In this document: positions 56,901-64,000 of the stretch, piece by piece
Numbering within the stretch: position 1 is the stretch's first letter
Layout: every line of letters starts with the position of its first letter
Source: JAEUHM01 sp964538625
GTDB taxonomy: Bacteria > Verrucomicrobiota > Verrucomicrobiia > Verrucomicrobiales > Verrucomicrobiaceae
Assembly: GCA_964538625.1 (NCBI GenBank)
Contig: CAZIGH010000009.1
Coordinates: 55,845-119,844 of the forward strand
DNA length: 64,000 bases
Direction of reading: 5' to 3'
Notes under the pieces: generated by a model
Seen by the model: the letters and a program-made list of their open reading frames with translations, nothing else
Told to the model about the DNA's origin: nothing
The model's database searches: none
Program-made: the position numbers and the translations under genes

Positions 56901-59900
56901 GGTGGTGCTGCCGCCTGCGGTATTGTCACCGAGCTGAAGGTAGCCGTATCCCACGGTCGTGGTGCCGGTGCCGGCGATGTTGTTGGTGATGAGGGTCTTG
57001 CCAGCGCCAGCCGTGGTGATGATGGTATTGGTGCCACCCACGTTGGAGAGAATAAGATCACCCAGCGGGTTGTTTTGGTGGATGATCAACTCATTGCCGG
57101 TGCCGCTACTGAGCAGGCCAGAGATGGTGGAGGTGTTGGCTCCGACATTGCGGGTGACAAGGATGCCGCCTGTGCCGGTGACAATGGCTCCGGTCTGATC
57201 CACAGCGGCATTGCCATTGAACCGAAGGGTGGCCGCCGTGCCTGTGCCAGTGCCTGCGGTGATGTCATTGTGAACCGTGGCACCGATGCCGTCTGCGGTG
57301 AAGGAGGCAGCGGCGAGACCGCTGATGGCCGTGCCTGCTCCATTGCCCACCGCCCAGGTCGAGCCGTCAAAGGTGGCGTAACCGCCGAGGATCCCGCTGG
57401 CTCCGTTGGCGGTGGTGGTGGAGGCAGCGTTGGCACCAAAATCGATGGTGCCTCCAGCAGCACGGGTGATAGCCCCCAGTCCGATGCCGCCAAAGCCTGC
57501 AAGCTGGTAGGTGGCGTCGTCGGCGGTATGGTTGATGAGGGTGCCGATGGATGACGCACCGGCATTGAGGTTGGTGGAGGCAACGGATTCCAGAATGGTG
57601 GCAGAGGCGGCTGTGCTGTAGATTTGGATGCGACCGCCATTCAGGCTCAGGGCCCCAGTGCCGGGCAGGATGTTATTGCCAGCGCCGTAGCTCAGGTTCA
57701 GGAGGGAGCCATTGCTGAGGGTCATGCCGCCGGCGTGGGCCAGATTACCCGAGAGGGTGAGGCCGCCGTAGGTACCCAGAGTAAGGGCACCCGCACCGCT
57801 GGTGGCACCGGAGAACGGTGTGGCGGAAACCGCGCCACTCTCTGCCTGGAGAAGACCGAGGCCGGCGGTGAGGACGATGTTGCCGGTTCCTGCGACGGAA
57901 CCGATGTTATCTGCCACGCCGACGGTAAGCTGGGTGCCGGTGCCGTTGAGGTTGAAGCGGGATAGGTCGCCGAAGTTGACACCTGTGCCCAGGGTGACGG
58001 CGGCGTTCGGACCGACGTTGACGCTACCTTGGAAGCTGCCGGCGTTGCTGCCGGTGAGGGTAAGGGTGGAAGCGGCGGAGGCGTTGATATTGAGTTCAGA
58101 GGCCCAGTTACCGGTGATAATGGTGGCGGTGGACTGGGTGGTTTGGTTGCTGAGGGTCAGAGAGCCGTTGACGAGCTGGATGGTGCCGCCGGTGCTACCG
58201 GAGTTGATGCGAAGGACGGTCTGGGCCGCGCCGTTGAGGTCGAGAGTGCCGCCTGTGACGCGGAGGCCGGTTCCCGAGGCGAGCGAACCGATGCCGCCGG
58301 TCTGGGTGGTGCCAAGGCCGGTGCCGTCTCCGTAAATGCCGAGGCGGAGGGTGCCTGCATCAATGCGGGTCTCGCCGGTGAAGGTGTTGGCTCCGCGGAG
58401 TTCGAGGGTGCTGGTACCGGCTTTGGTGAAGCCGCCGAGGCCGGCGATCACGCCACCGAACACGCTGGAGGTGCCGGTGCTGGCGGTGAGGATGGTGCCG
58501 GTGTTGATGGAGACGGTGCCCGCAGTGCCGGTGATGTAGTTGGCCAGCAAGGCACCGGTGATGCCGTTGGGGAAGAGCCGGCTGGCACCGAGTCCACCGC
58601 CTTGGAGGACGGCGAAGGTGTCTGCGGTGACTTCTGAAGTGAAGGTGGTGCCGTTGTTTTGAAGGAAGAGAGTGTTGGCCCCATCGAGACCATTTGCTCC
58701 TGTGCTGGTGAAGCCGCCCGCGTCAATGATGATGGTACCATCAAAGGTGTTGGAGGTGGGATTGTTCCAAGTGAAGGTTCCCGTGCCTTCTTTGATGAGG
58801 ATGCCAGCGCTGGTGTTCGGGAGGAAGTTGCCGGAGTAGGTGGTGCTGGTATTGTCCGACCCAAAGGCGAGCACTGCGACTGAGGCGCTGTTGGTCAAGT
58901 TGATCGTCGTCGTAGCACTGCCGCCGGCCAGCGAACCCACTCGGGCGAAGGGGGTCATGTTGGTGGCGTTATGGGAGAAGTTGAGGACTTGTGTGCCGGA
59001 GCTGGCGAAGACGAGGGCTGAGTTTGGACTCAGGATGTCATTGACCGCATATCGGCTGCCGGTCCAGAGCCCACCGCCGACCCAGGTGGTTCCATCGTTG
59101 ATGGTAGTGGCTCCGCTGTGGCTGCTGCTGCCGGTGAGGAAGAGATCGCCCGCTCCGTTCTTGGTGAAGCCACCTGCGCCGGTCATGGCAGAGCCGAGCA
59201 CGGAGGTGGGCGTGATGGTGACGGTGGGGATGTTCGTGACGGTGGCACCGGGGAGTTGGTTGATGAGGACGGTGTTGCCGTCGATGACCTGAAGGATGAT
59301 GCCGGTGGCGTTGGTGATGCCGGTGCTGCCCACGATGAGCATGCCAGGGGCGAGGTTGCCGGTGGGGGTGTCCATCTTGATGACACGGAAGCCGTTGTCG
59401 GAATCCACCAAACCACTGACAACGATGGGACTGCCGTTGGTGTAGGTGGTGGTGAGCGTGGCACCTGAACCGAGCGCCAAGCTGGTGTTGGTGGGGGCTG
59501 TGAGGGCAGCGATGGTCTCGCTGGTGGCAATCTCCAGAAAAGTCTGCCAGCCGGCGTTGCGCACATTGACGGTGTCGGCCAGGGCGCTGCCGCCGGTAAG
59601 GATGAGACCACCGCCGGTTTGGCCGTTGCGGTTGGCGATGAGGACGTTGCCAGTGAAGGTGTTGGTGCCACCGAGGGTCTGGATGCCGGTGCCGAGCTTG
59701 GTGAGGCCGCCGGTGCTTCCACCGGTGATGCTGCCGAGGAAGGAGGTGCTGGTGTTGTCCAGGCCGATGGTGAGTGAGCCGGAGCCGGTCATGTTGATAT
59801 TGCCGCCGAGGTTTCCACCGCCAGCGATGGAGGCAAGGGTTTCGCTGTTGCCGTTGAGGTCAAGGACGGCACCAGCGACGTTGGCGAAGATGACGGGTGA

Positions 59901-62900
59901 GACGTCTGGGATGATGGATAGGGCGGAGCTGGGTGCGAGCTTGAGGGTGCCGCCGTTGATGGTGGTGGAGCCGGTGTAGGTGTTGGACTGGCCGAGGAGC
60001 CAAGTGCCGGTTCCGTCCTTCAAGAGGGAGATGATGCTGCCGGTGCCGTTGGTGATAGGGGCCTGGAAGTTGTTGTCCGCCGTGTTGGTGCCGCCGAGGC
60101 GCAGGGTCTTGTTGCCGACTCCGGTGATGGTGATGGGGCTGGTGAAGATGAGTGCACCAGTGCCGCTGCTTTCGATGCCTGCTCCGCCGGTGGTACCGGC
60201 CATGTTGATGACGCGGTCGGTGGTTTCCCCTGCCCCGGTGTAGATGAGGCTAGCGGTATTGGTGGTGGAACCGATGTCGATGGTGCCGTTGGCGACGGTG
60301 ACGGGGGCACCGAGACCGCTGGTGGCCGTGCCGCCGACGACGCTGTTGAGCCCTGGGGTGCTGAGTGCGCCGTTTTGGATGATGGTCTTACCGATGAAGT
60401 TGCTGGTGTTGTCGGTGAGCGTGAGGGTGCCGGCGCCAACTTTGGTGAGGTTCAGGGTGGAACCGAAGGCGTTCATGAGAGTGCCTGCGTAGGTGGTGGA
60501 GGTGTCGTCCCCGCCGACGGTGAGGGTGTTGGTGCCGGTGAAGGCGGAGTTGATGACTACAGCACCGGCAGCGCCTGCGAGCGAGCCGATGGTGGCATTG
60601 AAGGTATTGAGATCAAGGGTGCCCGTTGCGCCGATGGTGAGCGCGGTAGTGGTGGGCAGGGCGTTGGCGATGCCGTATTTGATGGTGCCTGCGGCGAGAT
60701 TGGTGCTGCCGCCATAAGTGTTGGCCGCGCCGAGCTGAAGGATGCCTGCACCAGTTTTGTTGATGCCAGAGGAGGTGTCACCCACGATACGAGCGGTGAT
60801 GTTCAGCGTGGGGGTAAGGTAGGCTGCCCCGGTATCACCAAGAACGGTGACGGGAGCGATGTCGAAGGTGCGGATGGCTCCGTTGAGATCCATGCTGCCT
60901 GCACCGGTGCTGGTGATGGTGGCGATGGCACCCGTGTTGCTGGAGGTGGCGGTGATGCCGCCGTTCAGGGTGAGGGTGCCGGTGCCAATGGTGACCGTGG
61001 AGACGTTGGTGGAGCCGTTGTTGTTGAATGTGAGGCCTCCGAGGGTCTGAGTGCGGTTGTTGAGGTTCAATATGCCGCCGCCGTTGAGGACGGGCACGAT
61101 GCTGTTGTGGATCTGGGCGTCTTGCAGGAGGCGGACCGTGGAGTTGTTGATGACGAGGGAGTCGGCTGCGACTGTGGCCAAGGGGATGGCTGCCAAGGTG
61201 GCACCGCCGTCTGCACCTGTGACATTGAGATCAAGCACGCTCTGGAAGTTGTTGCCGCCGTTGAGGGTGGTGCCTCCGGTGTAGCTGTTGAGGCCGTTGG
61301 TGATGATGGTCTGACTGGTGGGAGAGTAGGAGGTGTAAACCAGGCGCACCTTGGCACCATTGGGGTTGTCCACGATGCGGGAGTTGATGGTGGTGGTGGA
61401 GGTGCCGTTGGGGAAAGTGAAGAAGTAGAGATCCGACACTCCAGAGGAGGCGGTGCCACCGGCGGTGAGGCGACCACTGTCAACGGTTGAGCCGATGGTG
61501 GTGGCGAAGTTTCCAGTCTTGAGGAAGGTGCCTGCGGTGAGGTTGAGGATGTCGGAGGTGTTGGCGAAAGTCAGTGACTGGGCAGCGGCGGAGGCGAGGA
61601 CGAGAGCGTTGAGATTGAGACCACCAGAGGGGAGGGCGGCGACATTCGTAGCGACTTTATAGTTGCCGGTGGCGTCATGGGAGGCGGGAATGAGCGTGCC
61701 TGTGTAACCGCGGTAGCCAGCGGCGTTGAGGGCGGCGAGGCCACCGGAGTCGTTCCCAGCGGATGGCGTTTCGTAGCTGATGAGATCGCTACCGCTGTTG
61801 ATCGCCCAAGGTACTATACCATTGACGAGGTGGCTGGTGCCGTTGGCCCAGATGATGCGACCGGTAGAGCCAAGCTGACCGTTTGCACCATTAACGTTCA
61901 GGACGGCTTGATTGGTTTGGGTAACATTACCAAAGACAAGTTCTGCGGAGCGGATGGTGCCGCCACCCGCAGTGGAGTTGAGATTGTTGTTGCCAGAGGC
62001 GAAGGTGAGGTCTCCGAGGACTTCGGAGGAGTTGGTGTTCTCGCGACCGGTGAACACGATGGCCCCGCCGTTGAGAGTGATGGTGGCGGCGTTGTTGATG
62101 CGGTCATCCAAGTCGGTGAGTCCGGCATTGGTGATGGTGAGGGCCGAGTGGTTGAGGGTGATGGCGGAGGTGCCACTAAGGCGTCCGTTGTCGATGAGAG
62201 TAAATCCGCCACCATTAATGAGGGTTTCACCGGTGTAGGTGTTGTCTGCGCGGACGTTCTGCGTGTTAGAACCGGCTTTGACAAAGCCGAGGCTGCCCTG
62301 GATGCTGCCGCCCCAGTTGGAGTCCTCACCGGTGGTCACGGAAACGAGGACGGCGGGGCTGGCGGAGGTAATGATACCGCCGGAGCCTGGGATGCCGGAG
62401 TTGTTGGCGCTGCGGAGACGACCGACCATCTGCGAGTTGCCATTCAGATCAAGGGTGGCGCCGGGGCCAACGGCGAGGCCCTGGCCGAAGGTGCCGCCTT
62501 GAACACCGGGGAAGAGGGTGCTGGGTCCGCCGTTGAGGATGACGGTACCGCCGTTGATGGTGAAGTAGTTGCCAGCTGTGTTGAAACGCTGGCGGGTGTT
62601 GAAGACCAGGGTGCCATCCAGTCCTTTGGTGACGTTGCTGGAACTGGTGAGCATGGAGTTGACGTTGAGCGTGGAACTGCCGGCGACGCTGATGCCGGCT
62701 TCCGTGCCGCCGAAGGCTACGACCATGCCGGTGCTGCCGAGGGTGCTGGTGCCGTTGTTGGCGATGACGCCGCCGGAGGTGAGGGTGAGGATGGAACCCG
62801 TCGGGCCGGTGACGCTGACACCGCCACCATTGAGGTAGAGGGAGTTGAGGGTCTTGCTGCCAGTGAGGGCGGTGGAGGTGACGAATCCGGTGCCTACCTT

Positions 62901-64000
62901 GACGTTGTCTGCGGCGGCGGCGGCATTGATGTCGGTGTAGGAACCGCCGGCATTGTAAGCGGTGTAGGCGGCGATGCTGGTGCCGTTGCCGCCATGGGTG
63001 GCGAAGTTGAGGCCATTGCCGTCAGACACGAGGACGCGGGGCAAGATGCCGCTGGTAAGGCCAAGGGCGGCGGTGAGGATGGCGTTGTTAGCCGCAGTGC
63101 CGAAGTTGGCCCCGGTGCCGAGGCTTTCAAAAAGAAGGATGGAGCCGCCGTTGCTGGCGAGGCTGGCGAAGGTGAGGGTGGAGTTCTGGCCGGTGGTGGT
63201 GACGCGAACGCGGTTGCCCCCCCACGCAGAGGTGAGTGCTCCGAAGGTTTCGGCGGATGCAGCGGACCCGTTGACAAGGAAGTCAAGGTTACCAGCGGCG
63301 AGGATGAGCGCACGAGCTGCGGCGGGGGTGCCGCTGGTGGTGCGCTGTGAGACGTTGGTGCCGGTGTTATCGAGCTGGAAGGAGGCGTTGTTGACGTAGA
63401 TGGCGTTGGTGGTCCAGGCAGCGGTATTAAAGGCACCAGAGCCGGAGAGCTTCAGGGTGCCGCCAAGGATGGAGATAGCGGCGCTGTTGGTAGCACCGGA
63501 GAACGTGAGGCCGGTATTGGCAGTGGTGATGTTCAGCGTGCCGGTGCCGTATTTCTCGATGCGGTGCCAGGATGTAGCGCCTCCGTTGGTCAGGGCGGTG
63601 GTGTTGATGTTGATGTCACCTATGGCATTGAAGTAGATGGCGCGGGCGGTGCCGGTGGCCATGCTGAGGCCACCGGTGAGGTTCAAAGTGGTTCCAGCGC
63701 GTGCGCCGATGCCTGAATCTGCACTGGCAGTGAGGGCACCGGAATAGGTGTTGGTACCGGAGAGGTTGTCGAGCTGACCACCGAAGTTGATGCCGCCCAC
63801 AGGGAGGTTTATGGCGCTGCTATTGAGATTGAATGGACGGCTGATGGTCTGGCCACCCGTAAGCTGGAAGGCGGTTCCCTGAACTCCAGCGACTGCCAGC
63901 CCGCCCGAGCCGATGGCGTTGGAGGCGTTCACTTGCAGGATACCACCATTGAGCGTGGTGACGCCGGTCCAGCCGGCGTTGTCAGCGGTGAGGATGAGGG
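44913..64000 (-). CDS. Giant autotransporter-associated beta-strand repeat protein with PEP-CTERM tail (5' end outside window)
   Basis: A single open frame without stops, still open at the right edge; at least 6,361 residues are visible. The GTG at 63932 is not a real start: in-frame codons to the edge read LTADNAGWTGVTTLNGG, another repeat. About 27 copies by eye of the PATR/autotransporter-associated beta-strand repeat occur, for example LLGQSNTYTGSTTINGGT, LSGVNTYTGTTTVNNG and LDGNNTYTGLTTITDGT. Composition is rich in Gly, Thr, Asn, Ser and Ala, as expected of a surface beta-helix. No outer-membrane barrel follows. Instead the C-terminus has VPEPS, a membrane helix (LLMLFGLLAFLV) and RRRRN: a PEP-CTERM signal for exosortase-type sorting. 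An adhesin or matrix role is inferred. Confidence 0.93.
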   Translation of the reverse strand, partial: LILTADNAGWTGVTTLNGGILQVNASNAIGSGGLAVAGVQGTAFQLTGGQTISRPFNLNSSAINLPVGGINFGGQLDNLSGTNTYSGALTASADSGIGARAGTTLNLTGGLSMATGTARAIYFNAIGDININTTALTNGGATSWHRIEKYGTGTLNITTANTGLTFSGATNSAAISILGGTLKLSGSGAFNTAAWTTNAIYVNNASFQLDNTGTNVSQRTTSGTPAAARALILAAGNLDFLVNGSAASAETFGALTSAWGGNRVRVTTTGQNSTLTFASLASNGGSILLFESLGTGANFGTAANNAILTAALGLTSGILPRVLVSDGNGLNFATHGGNGTSIAAYTAYNAGGSYTDINAAAAADNVKVGTGFVTSTALTGSKTLNSLYLNGGGVSVTGPTGSILTLTSGGVIANNGTSTLGSTGMVVAFGGTEAGISVAGSSTLNVNSMLTSSSNVTKGLDGTLVFNTRQRFNTAGNYFTINGGTVILNGGPSTLFPGVQGGTFGQGLAVGPGATLDLNGNSQMVGRLRSANNSGIPGSGGIITSASPAVLVSVTTGEDSNWGGSIQGSLGFVKAGSNTQNVRADNTYTGETLINGGGFTLIDNGRLSGTSAITLNHSALTITNAGLTDLDDRINNAATITLNGGAIVFTGRENTNSSEVLGDLTFASGNNNLNSTAGGGTIRSAELVFGNVTQTNQAVLNVNGANGQLGSTGRIIWANGTSHLVNGIVPWAINSGSDLISYETPSAGNDSGGLAALNAAGYRGYTGTLIPASHDATGNYKVATNVAALPSGGLNLNALVLASAAAQSLTFANTSDILNLTAGTFLKTGNFATTIGSTVDSGRLTAGGTASSGVSDLYFFTFPNGTSTTTINSRIVDNPNGAKVRLVYTSYSPTSQTIITNGLNSYTGGTTLNGGNNFQSVLDLNVTGADGGATLAAIPLATVAADSLVINNSTVRLLQDAQIHNSIVPVLNGGGILNLNNRTQTLGGLTFNNNGSTNVSTVTIGTGTLTLNGGITATSSNTGAIATITSTGAGSMDLNGAIRTFDIAPVTVLGDTGAAYLTPTLNITARIVGDTSSGINKTGAGILQLGAANTYGGSTNLAAGTIKYGIANALPTTTALTIGATGTLDLNTFNATIGSLAGAAGAVVINSAFTGTNTLTVGGDDTSTTYAGTLMNAFGSTLNLTKVGAGTLTLTDNTSNFIGKTIIQNGALSTPGLNSVVGGTATSGLGAPVTVANGTIDIGSTTNTASLIYTGAGETTDRVINMAGTTGGAGIESSGTGALIFTSPITITGVGNKTLRLGGTNTADNNFQAPITNGTGSIISLLKDGTGTWLLGQSNTYTGSTTINGGTLKLAPSSALSIIPDVSPVIFANVAGAVLDLNGNSETLASIAGGGNLGGNINMTGSGSLTIGLDNTSTSFLGSITGGSTGGLTKLGTGIQTLGGTNTFTGNVLIANRNGQTGGGLILTGGSALADTVNVRNAGWQTFLEIATSETIAALTAPTNTSLALGSGATLTTTYTNGSPIVVSGLVDSDNGFRVIKMDTPTGNLAPGMLIVGSTGITNATGIILQVIDGNTVLINQLPGATVTNIPTVTITPTSVLGSAMTGAGGFTKNGAGDLFLTGSSSHSGATTINDGTTWVGGGLWTGSRYAVNDILSPNSALVFASSGTQVLNFSHNATNMTPFARVGSLAGGSATTTINLTNSASVAVLAFGSDNTSTTYSGNFLPNTSAGILIKEGTGTFTWNNPTSNTFDGTIIIDAGGFTSTGANGLDGANTLFLQNNGTTFTSEVTADTFAVLQGGGLGASRLFPNGITGALLANYITGTAGTVSINTGTILTASTGTSSVFGGVIAGLGGFTKAGTSTLELRGANTFTGETRIDAGTLRLGIYGDGTGLGTTQTGGIGSLASGTGLRVTGGTLDLNGAAQTVLRINSGSTGGTIQLVNGSLTLSNQTTQSTATIITGNWASELNINASAASTLTLTGSNAGSFQGSVNVGPNAAVTLGTGVNFGDLSRFNLNGTGTQLTVGVADNIGSVAGTGNIVLTAGLGLLQAESGAVSATPFSGATSGAGALTLGTYGGLTLSGNLAHAGGMTLSNGSLLNLSYGAGNNILPGTGALSLNGGRIQIYSTAASATILESVASTNLNAGASSIGTLINHTADDATYQLAGFGGIGLGAITRAAGGTIDFGANAASTTTANGASGILGGYATFDGSTWAVGNGAGTAISGLAAASFTADGIGATVHNDITAGTGTGTAATLRFNGNAAVDQTGAIVTGTGGILVTRNVGANTSTISGLLSSGTGNELIIHQNNPLGDLILSNVGGTNTIITTAGAGKTLITNNIAGTGTTTVGYGYLQLGDNTAGGSTTGMVGSGTIRLDGTLGINRSNAVTLSSIISGAGNFEQRGSGTTTLSAANTFLGRVSVLGGTLEVTNLNGLGGTNFGLPNRWANLTSVASGGTLNINVTAGGTLTELLNLEGGTLAINSAAAQTLNAPVVLSSASTIQLGAGAAVTHILSGQLLSAPGVGLTVNGTASGSTLALTNANNQLNGTLTIGTNARVQFGNNSAGGIGSRADIVNNGTLITNTNNGNLVLGNAISGSGNLVQTRNTVYLTADNTYSGTTVVGTTGQNASIRIGNDTYTGMHGTGAITIQSSTAGNSSIRYHLNQDYTIANTVTLLPNADGTNARNADFVKEGLGTMVFTGTMVGGNRATPAPGTQRSLITVNAGGAFVFSGTMDDAANREVNIANNNVVKIAGTASNTFNGVLSGNNVWVFQNSGTTTLLGVNTFNTANTYVQKGTLVVGTGGANTIDNDNDMHLLRGATLNVVGNETIGILYTERGSTINISSGVTLTLDDNQTGMMNGTIAGAGNLVLANYAAMYGTNTATGTLTLGTGTTAGSIQTANLTNAIGSFSTINLGASGGTGAANIEYVGSGETFTNNLNLSGTTAAVRISANGNGALILAGNITNTGAGNKTLTLSGQTGGYFNPITNTISGIISQGANVLTLSMPATGNDDRFGVTGRWALTNPSNNFSGGINVNVGILEFGGNLGTGGTVATSQMGALNTARTIDLGTNNFDGRRYDMFGGGDQLGAAGAGTPTNTLSPNGSFGTVVFNSTNTATFTVPAGITWTQSFSSATNPGAAQITNDGLGAVVIQGNLTSGATGNRTWFLDGSNSGVNTISGIISNGTSNTVSVTKEGAGTWRLSGVNTYTGTTTVNNGILELAGGSAIADANTVALTAAGGDGLFSGVAKLRIINSEVFANLTGAVGSEVEILSSQTLTLRNGGNNTFNGVISGDGRFTTETTGATGFTVTLPNKNTYNGITTLGSTGTATGNNGITVYHLANGGAASGLGQSSSAASNLVFTTTTAGSNGGILTWVGFTDQSTDRLFTMGLGTAGARINAAGTVIGLTTPAITFSNTGALAFTGSGARTLTLGGGTLADNTFRPQITDGGGATSLIKTDGGIWVLNPGAGGNTYTGGTTITGGTLAILAGNALGSNTITINGGAGVGLQIRSGITLANNIVNSTADGGFHATTGTSTLTGTVALNAQTRVTVDSGASMTLSNVVSGTGVLFKAGEGTLVLSGSNTASGNTLVAGGTLKLDYGTNNNSKLADGAQLQLGMQINGGFSALGSDSNVNGQTNIFGLQGGTLELAGGSHTEVVSATTLTNGANRIIRSSGTSVLQMGTITRNVAAGVASGNGIIDYGTIDFGAASIATTSSLNIGTGANSILAGWSTVGLTDWALNSTNAANGPITALAAAGYNNNTGVTTFGAGINTDVLVNTTLGAATTAQTLRFNQAGGITLNLGGNTLSLESGGILVTPGSGNVLIENGTLNRSTNTVGLDTIFHVNGSASQVLQVNAVIANNGNAQALTKTGQGTLILGGANTFTNRVNIQQGVLQVGDGTPATANARLGAGGSTFNQVTIAQGATLRFNVANPTAPIFDAQIYSGGGLIEFASTHTGTTLLNDAWSDFYGEVNFYGGTLQIGNATALGNVRGLLNVSNSVNMQFMSAQTLTKVTNYSQGTTFNILNNTATSTGTFAGTQFFNNTTTGGLTFDIPAPTTAGTVGLNITGNIFGANGFTKTGNGILQLSANNFGGAYDGFTGVNANPTLLGQIAINGGVLYVGNARALGAHGVGNEVIVASGATLDLRGAALNYGDDSDTSRKIIQISGTGFNNTGALRNSSGTGQVAFLTLNADALIHSGGTANGSVLVVGTFDTNLASGNGLTNAFTRNRPVIAGNDNVLTVRGGRNGSDNVIIADPSFSSALSGLVIQGSSLVLRHEVSANLTPVGITAANITNGITLAYAGVTDADLTNSALGLGANTGARLRFDNWHGTTHTVGITMDGVTAAANNGYNTLEVQFFTAPQGTTYLNGPVTLLGDATRNILNPSTLGNYSVVEQGNTTVSTVGKMVIGGVISGAGGFTKIGFGETRLTAANTFTGDVNVLRLGSASSPFQTSTARINGVDYPFYGNGEGWAEWGLTLNGPDGAISGTSNINLQRRGMIALDNTGRLDATSGVIGANNNDRINDSAVLNLSNGWLRINGGTVNNTEVLGTLNVQTGTNILDLYPTDGAGTNMTLTLTNLNRSAGGTLRITNLDATSTFSIAAAGESVRVALGATSITAIGGSGAPGTTTRSILPGIFGGTIPLGLNTDFRILGFNNGNVTDLWNQQRNLQFLAGSHFMTMDGGYLRPLDDSEYFTPSNGLINPAIGANQNVNLTDIFTIMSEDTTINALRFGPAHDHNGSGGTINAGTSLTSLTDHHAIQFIVDGTLKINSGVISSAYFTVGNTSSLSTVIMGGSLDFNGQEAIINNQNAIYRTTDGVIASGNFEIRSNITNANGLTKTGLAQVVLDGNNTYTGLTTITDGTLFARHGRNALGAGGTGNGVLITGNGNLNSGNGIRIGSPTAREDIFVGVVSGDVRVMGSDNDVTQWFSNLVIDNVDISGMTLFTPRVRADNSSTNIIMGNIYGGPTSVTNDVLMIDSRRLSFNTAGNNTFIFNGQFGDRGDASGNALPIADPISLLPTVAGVRTNENEVLRVNLGGGSLESNFIFNRQYNAAGRLEIEQGLMLVNYDPFATGNDGQGFWTDTAISKIPNADSVTTAFGVNGGTSQQGFVLTQGSGGTVNNNGNAGIFLTRAGQIFNMATWTMGGTGAKYIGGLNQSGTVTFGNGTGSLNVSGATAQLYAADGGTVIFSQRLTGNVGTAPSSFGFVKNGRGTIELQNSTAGASDSSFVLAGGTLILRHTAATNVVLVGNQNARFDGGTIIAIASPSINSSDGFATDNAASRVLNFSLGGNEIVARTTNTGTARNMTINMGNANANNTTSNFTRGAGATANLVEDNSAGGTASITLDFNASSTAAAKDAVIPWMTYGTLSRTATDFASINSGGGNDVRSFGVIRASGDFNNNVATWTASGNISENGGLGFSGTLGGALSITTLRFDAAAESIVNLGTNILTLTAPSLAQSSSAMLVSSNTGAFNKTITGTGAAAITTSGGLNELVIHQYGQGNLNINVPITGTGALVIAGPSTVNAATIGTTGAVVLGATNTYSGRTYLNGAILSFNDAGQLGANPGSATPDQINFNGGTLRYTGTGYADLANRGALINGAGATIDVTDGAAELRVRTIASAAQYRGDLIKVGAGTLTLEGTANTTNNASFTGLLDIRQGTLRLNGDNTGASTTAATTSTILGTNTSYADGTIFRTGTNLAIQMGNLANAQEFIIDEWFTFEGNNYVTVGSLNTTVATPTGFSNPAMRLVNLGGVITLNGTVTFDTVPSQTLRLGWNGGAAGFLTGNGTLIKDGQGSMELRTNNPEYTGSIVIAQGRLTALGQADVLGTGYLGVNKTITLGSTSRQGTAELFIDSESSIHNWQLELNHDINVVYNPAQTKRLAFQSVGNGGTNLINGDIILNDNLQLYFNDGAETGGSQNFLTINGRLKDGATTSGNVLFWGDDAGGANDNTNGRPYSYFVLKNDNSLWTGDAIVSANTSYDQDQTTILRLEHSNALTAANDIIMNFNSMLQVGGGLRNVGSLTTLGGVGNFIGDTGTMNGQTNGTTVVIENAASTQGTLRINQTTPVNTEVVWNAHFRDGTLNSQFFAPGAGPTPAAALNLVKSGGGWATLAVNNAYTGTTVVEAGVLQVGKNGIGTSGGPGAAGLVVNVGATVAGTGQIPGNSVINGNLRPGDEAGRSMGTLTFTGNLTFGSTAVTTMQVQRASYTAMNAIQYNDPGFGTWLSNIISDPTYSHLMNDPVTTSQHDKILVTGNVTAGGKFVLQNLGYVPNAGDIFNLIDWLGSLTGTWNVGGTAYNGGMLRTGAETGTDLDLFELGGHFRWDVSQFNTYGYIVVVVPEPSRVLLMLFGLLAFLVRRRRN

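Noticed and set aside
55011..57554. 847-codon plus-strand open frame
   Set aside because: It lies wholly antisense to the giant repeat gene, whose GC-rich codons rarely generate reverse stops. It has no start context, signal peptide or family.
61677..63350. 557-codon plus-strand open frame
   Set aside because: Antisense shadow of the giant gene, with the same Gly/Val/Asp bias as the other shadows.
44913..64000. Repetitive DNA that might suggest a CRISPR array or tandem satellite
   Set aside because: The similarity is at protein level with variable unit length and sequence, and one continuous frame runs through it. No identical direct repeats with regular spacers were seen.

Overview
The window is bacterial DNA from the Verrucomicrobiota (PVC superphylum), probably near Verrucomicrobium/Prosthecobacter. 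The lineage call is inference. It rests on families concentrated in PVC bacteria: a Pirellula/Verrucomicrobium-type dehydrogenase with a CxxCH heme module, two DUF1549/DUF1553 + DUF1501 gene pairs, DUF3500, FG-GAP and sialidase-like secreted proteins, and a giant autotransporter-repeat protein with a PEP-CTERM tail. Few start codons have a clear Shine-Dalgarno sequence. No rRNA, tRNA, CRISPR array, insertion sequence or phage gene was seen.

Layout. 1-445: 3' end of ffh. 462-7039: PAS-AraC regulator, secreted heme-binding dehydrogenase, TPR protein, secreted protein of unknown function, and a stand-alone DsbD-alpha-like protein. 7191-10876: two overlapping superfamily 1 helicases. 11206-24311: nine same-strand genes, listed here in transcription order: GntR/FCD regulator, FG-GAP protein, NanA-like lyase, sialidase-like protein, histidine kinase, response regulator, DUF1549/DUF1553 cytochrome protein, DUF1501 protein, second sialidase-like protein. 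24493-28231: asd, a prenyl synthase, a VTT membrane protein and a DUF3500 protein. 28419-38487: a type II secretion/type IV pilus-like set (two GspE/PilB ATPases, a GspF/PilC protein, a pseudopilin), followed on the same strand by a royal-jelly-like protein, a DUF1549/DUF1553 protein and a DUF1501 protein. 38517-43686: three beta-oxidation genes. 44214-44777: elongation factor P. 44913-64000: one giant gene on the minus strand, still open at the window edge.

The most interesting region is 11206-24311. The lyase carries the leucine that marks N-acetylneuraminate lyase where dihydrodipicolinate synthase has its substrate-binding arginine. The GntR gene has a perfect palindrome containing GGTATACC just upstream, resembling the GGTATA repeats bound by Escherichia coli NanR. 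The histidine kinase carries two discoidin-like extracellular repeats that closely resemble a domain inside the neighbouring cytochrome protein. I infer a surface-glycan (possibly sialic or related ulosonic acid) utilisation locus, in which the sensor and the surface machinery may recognise the same ligand. The giant protein (at least 6,361 residues visible, about 27 beta-strand repeats counted by eye) is the other outstanding feature.
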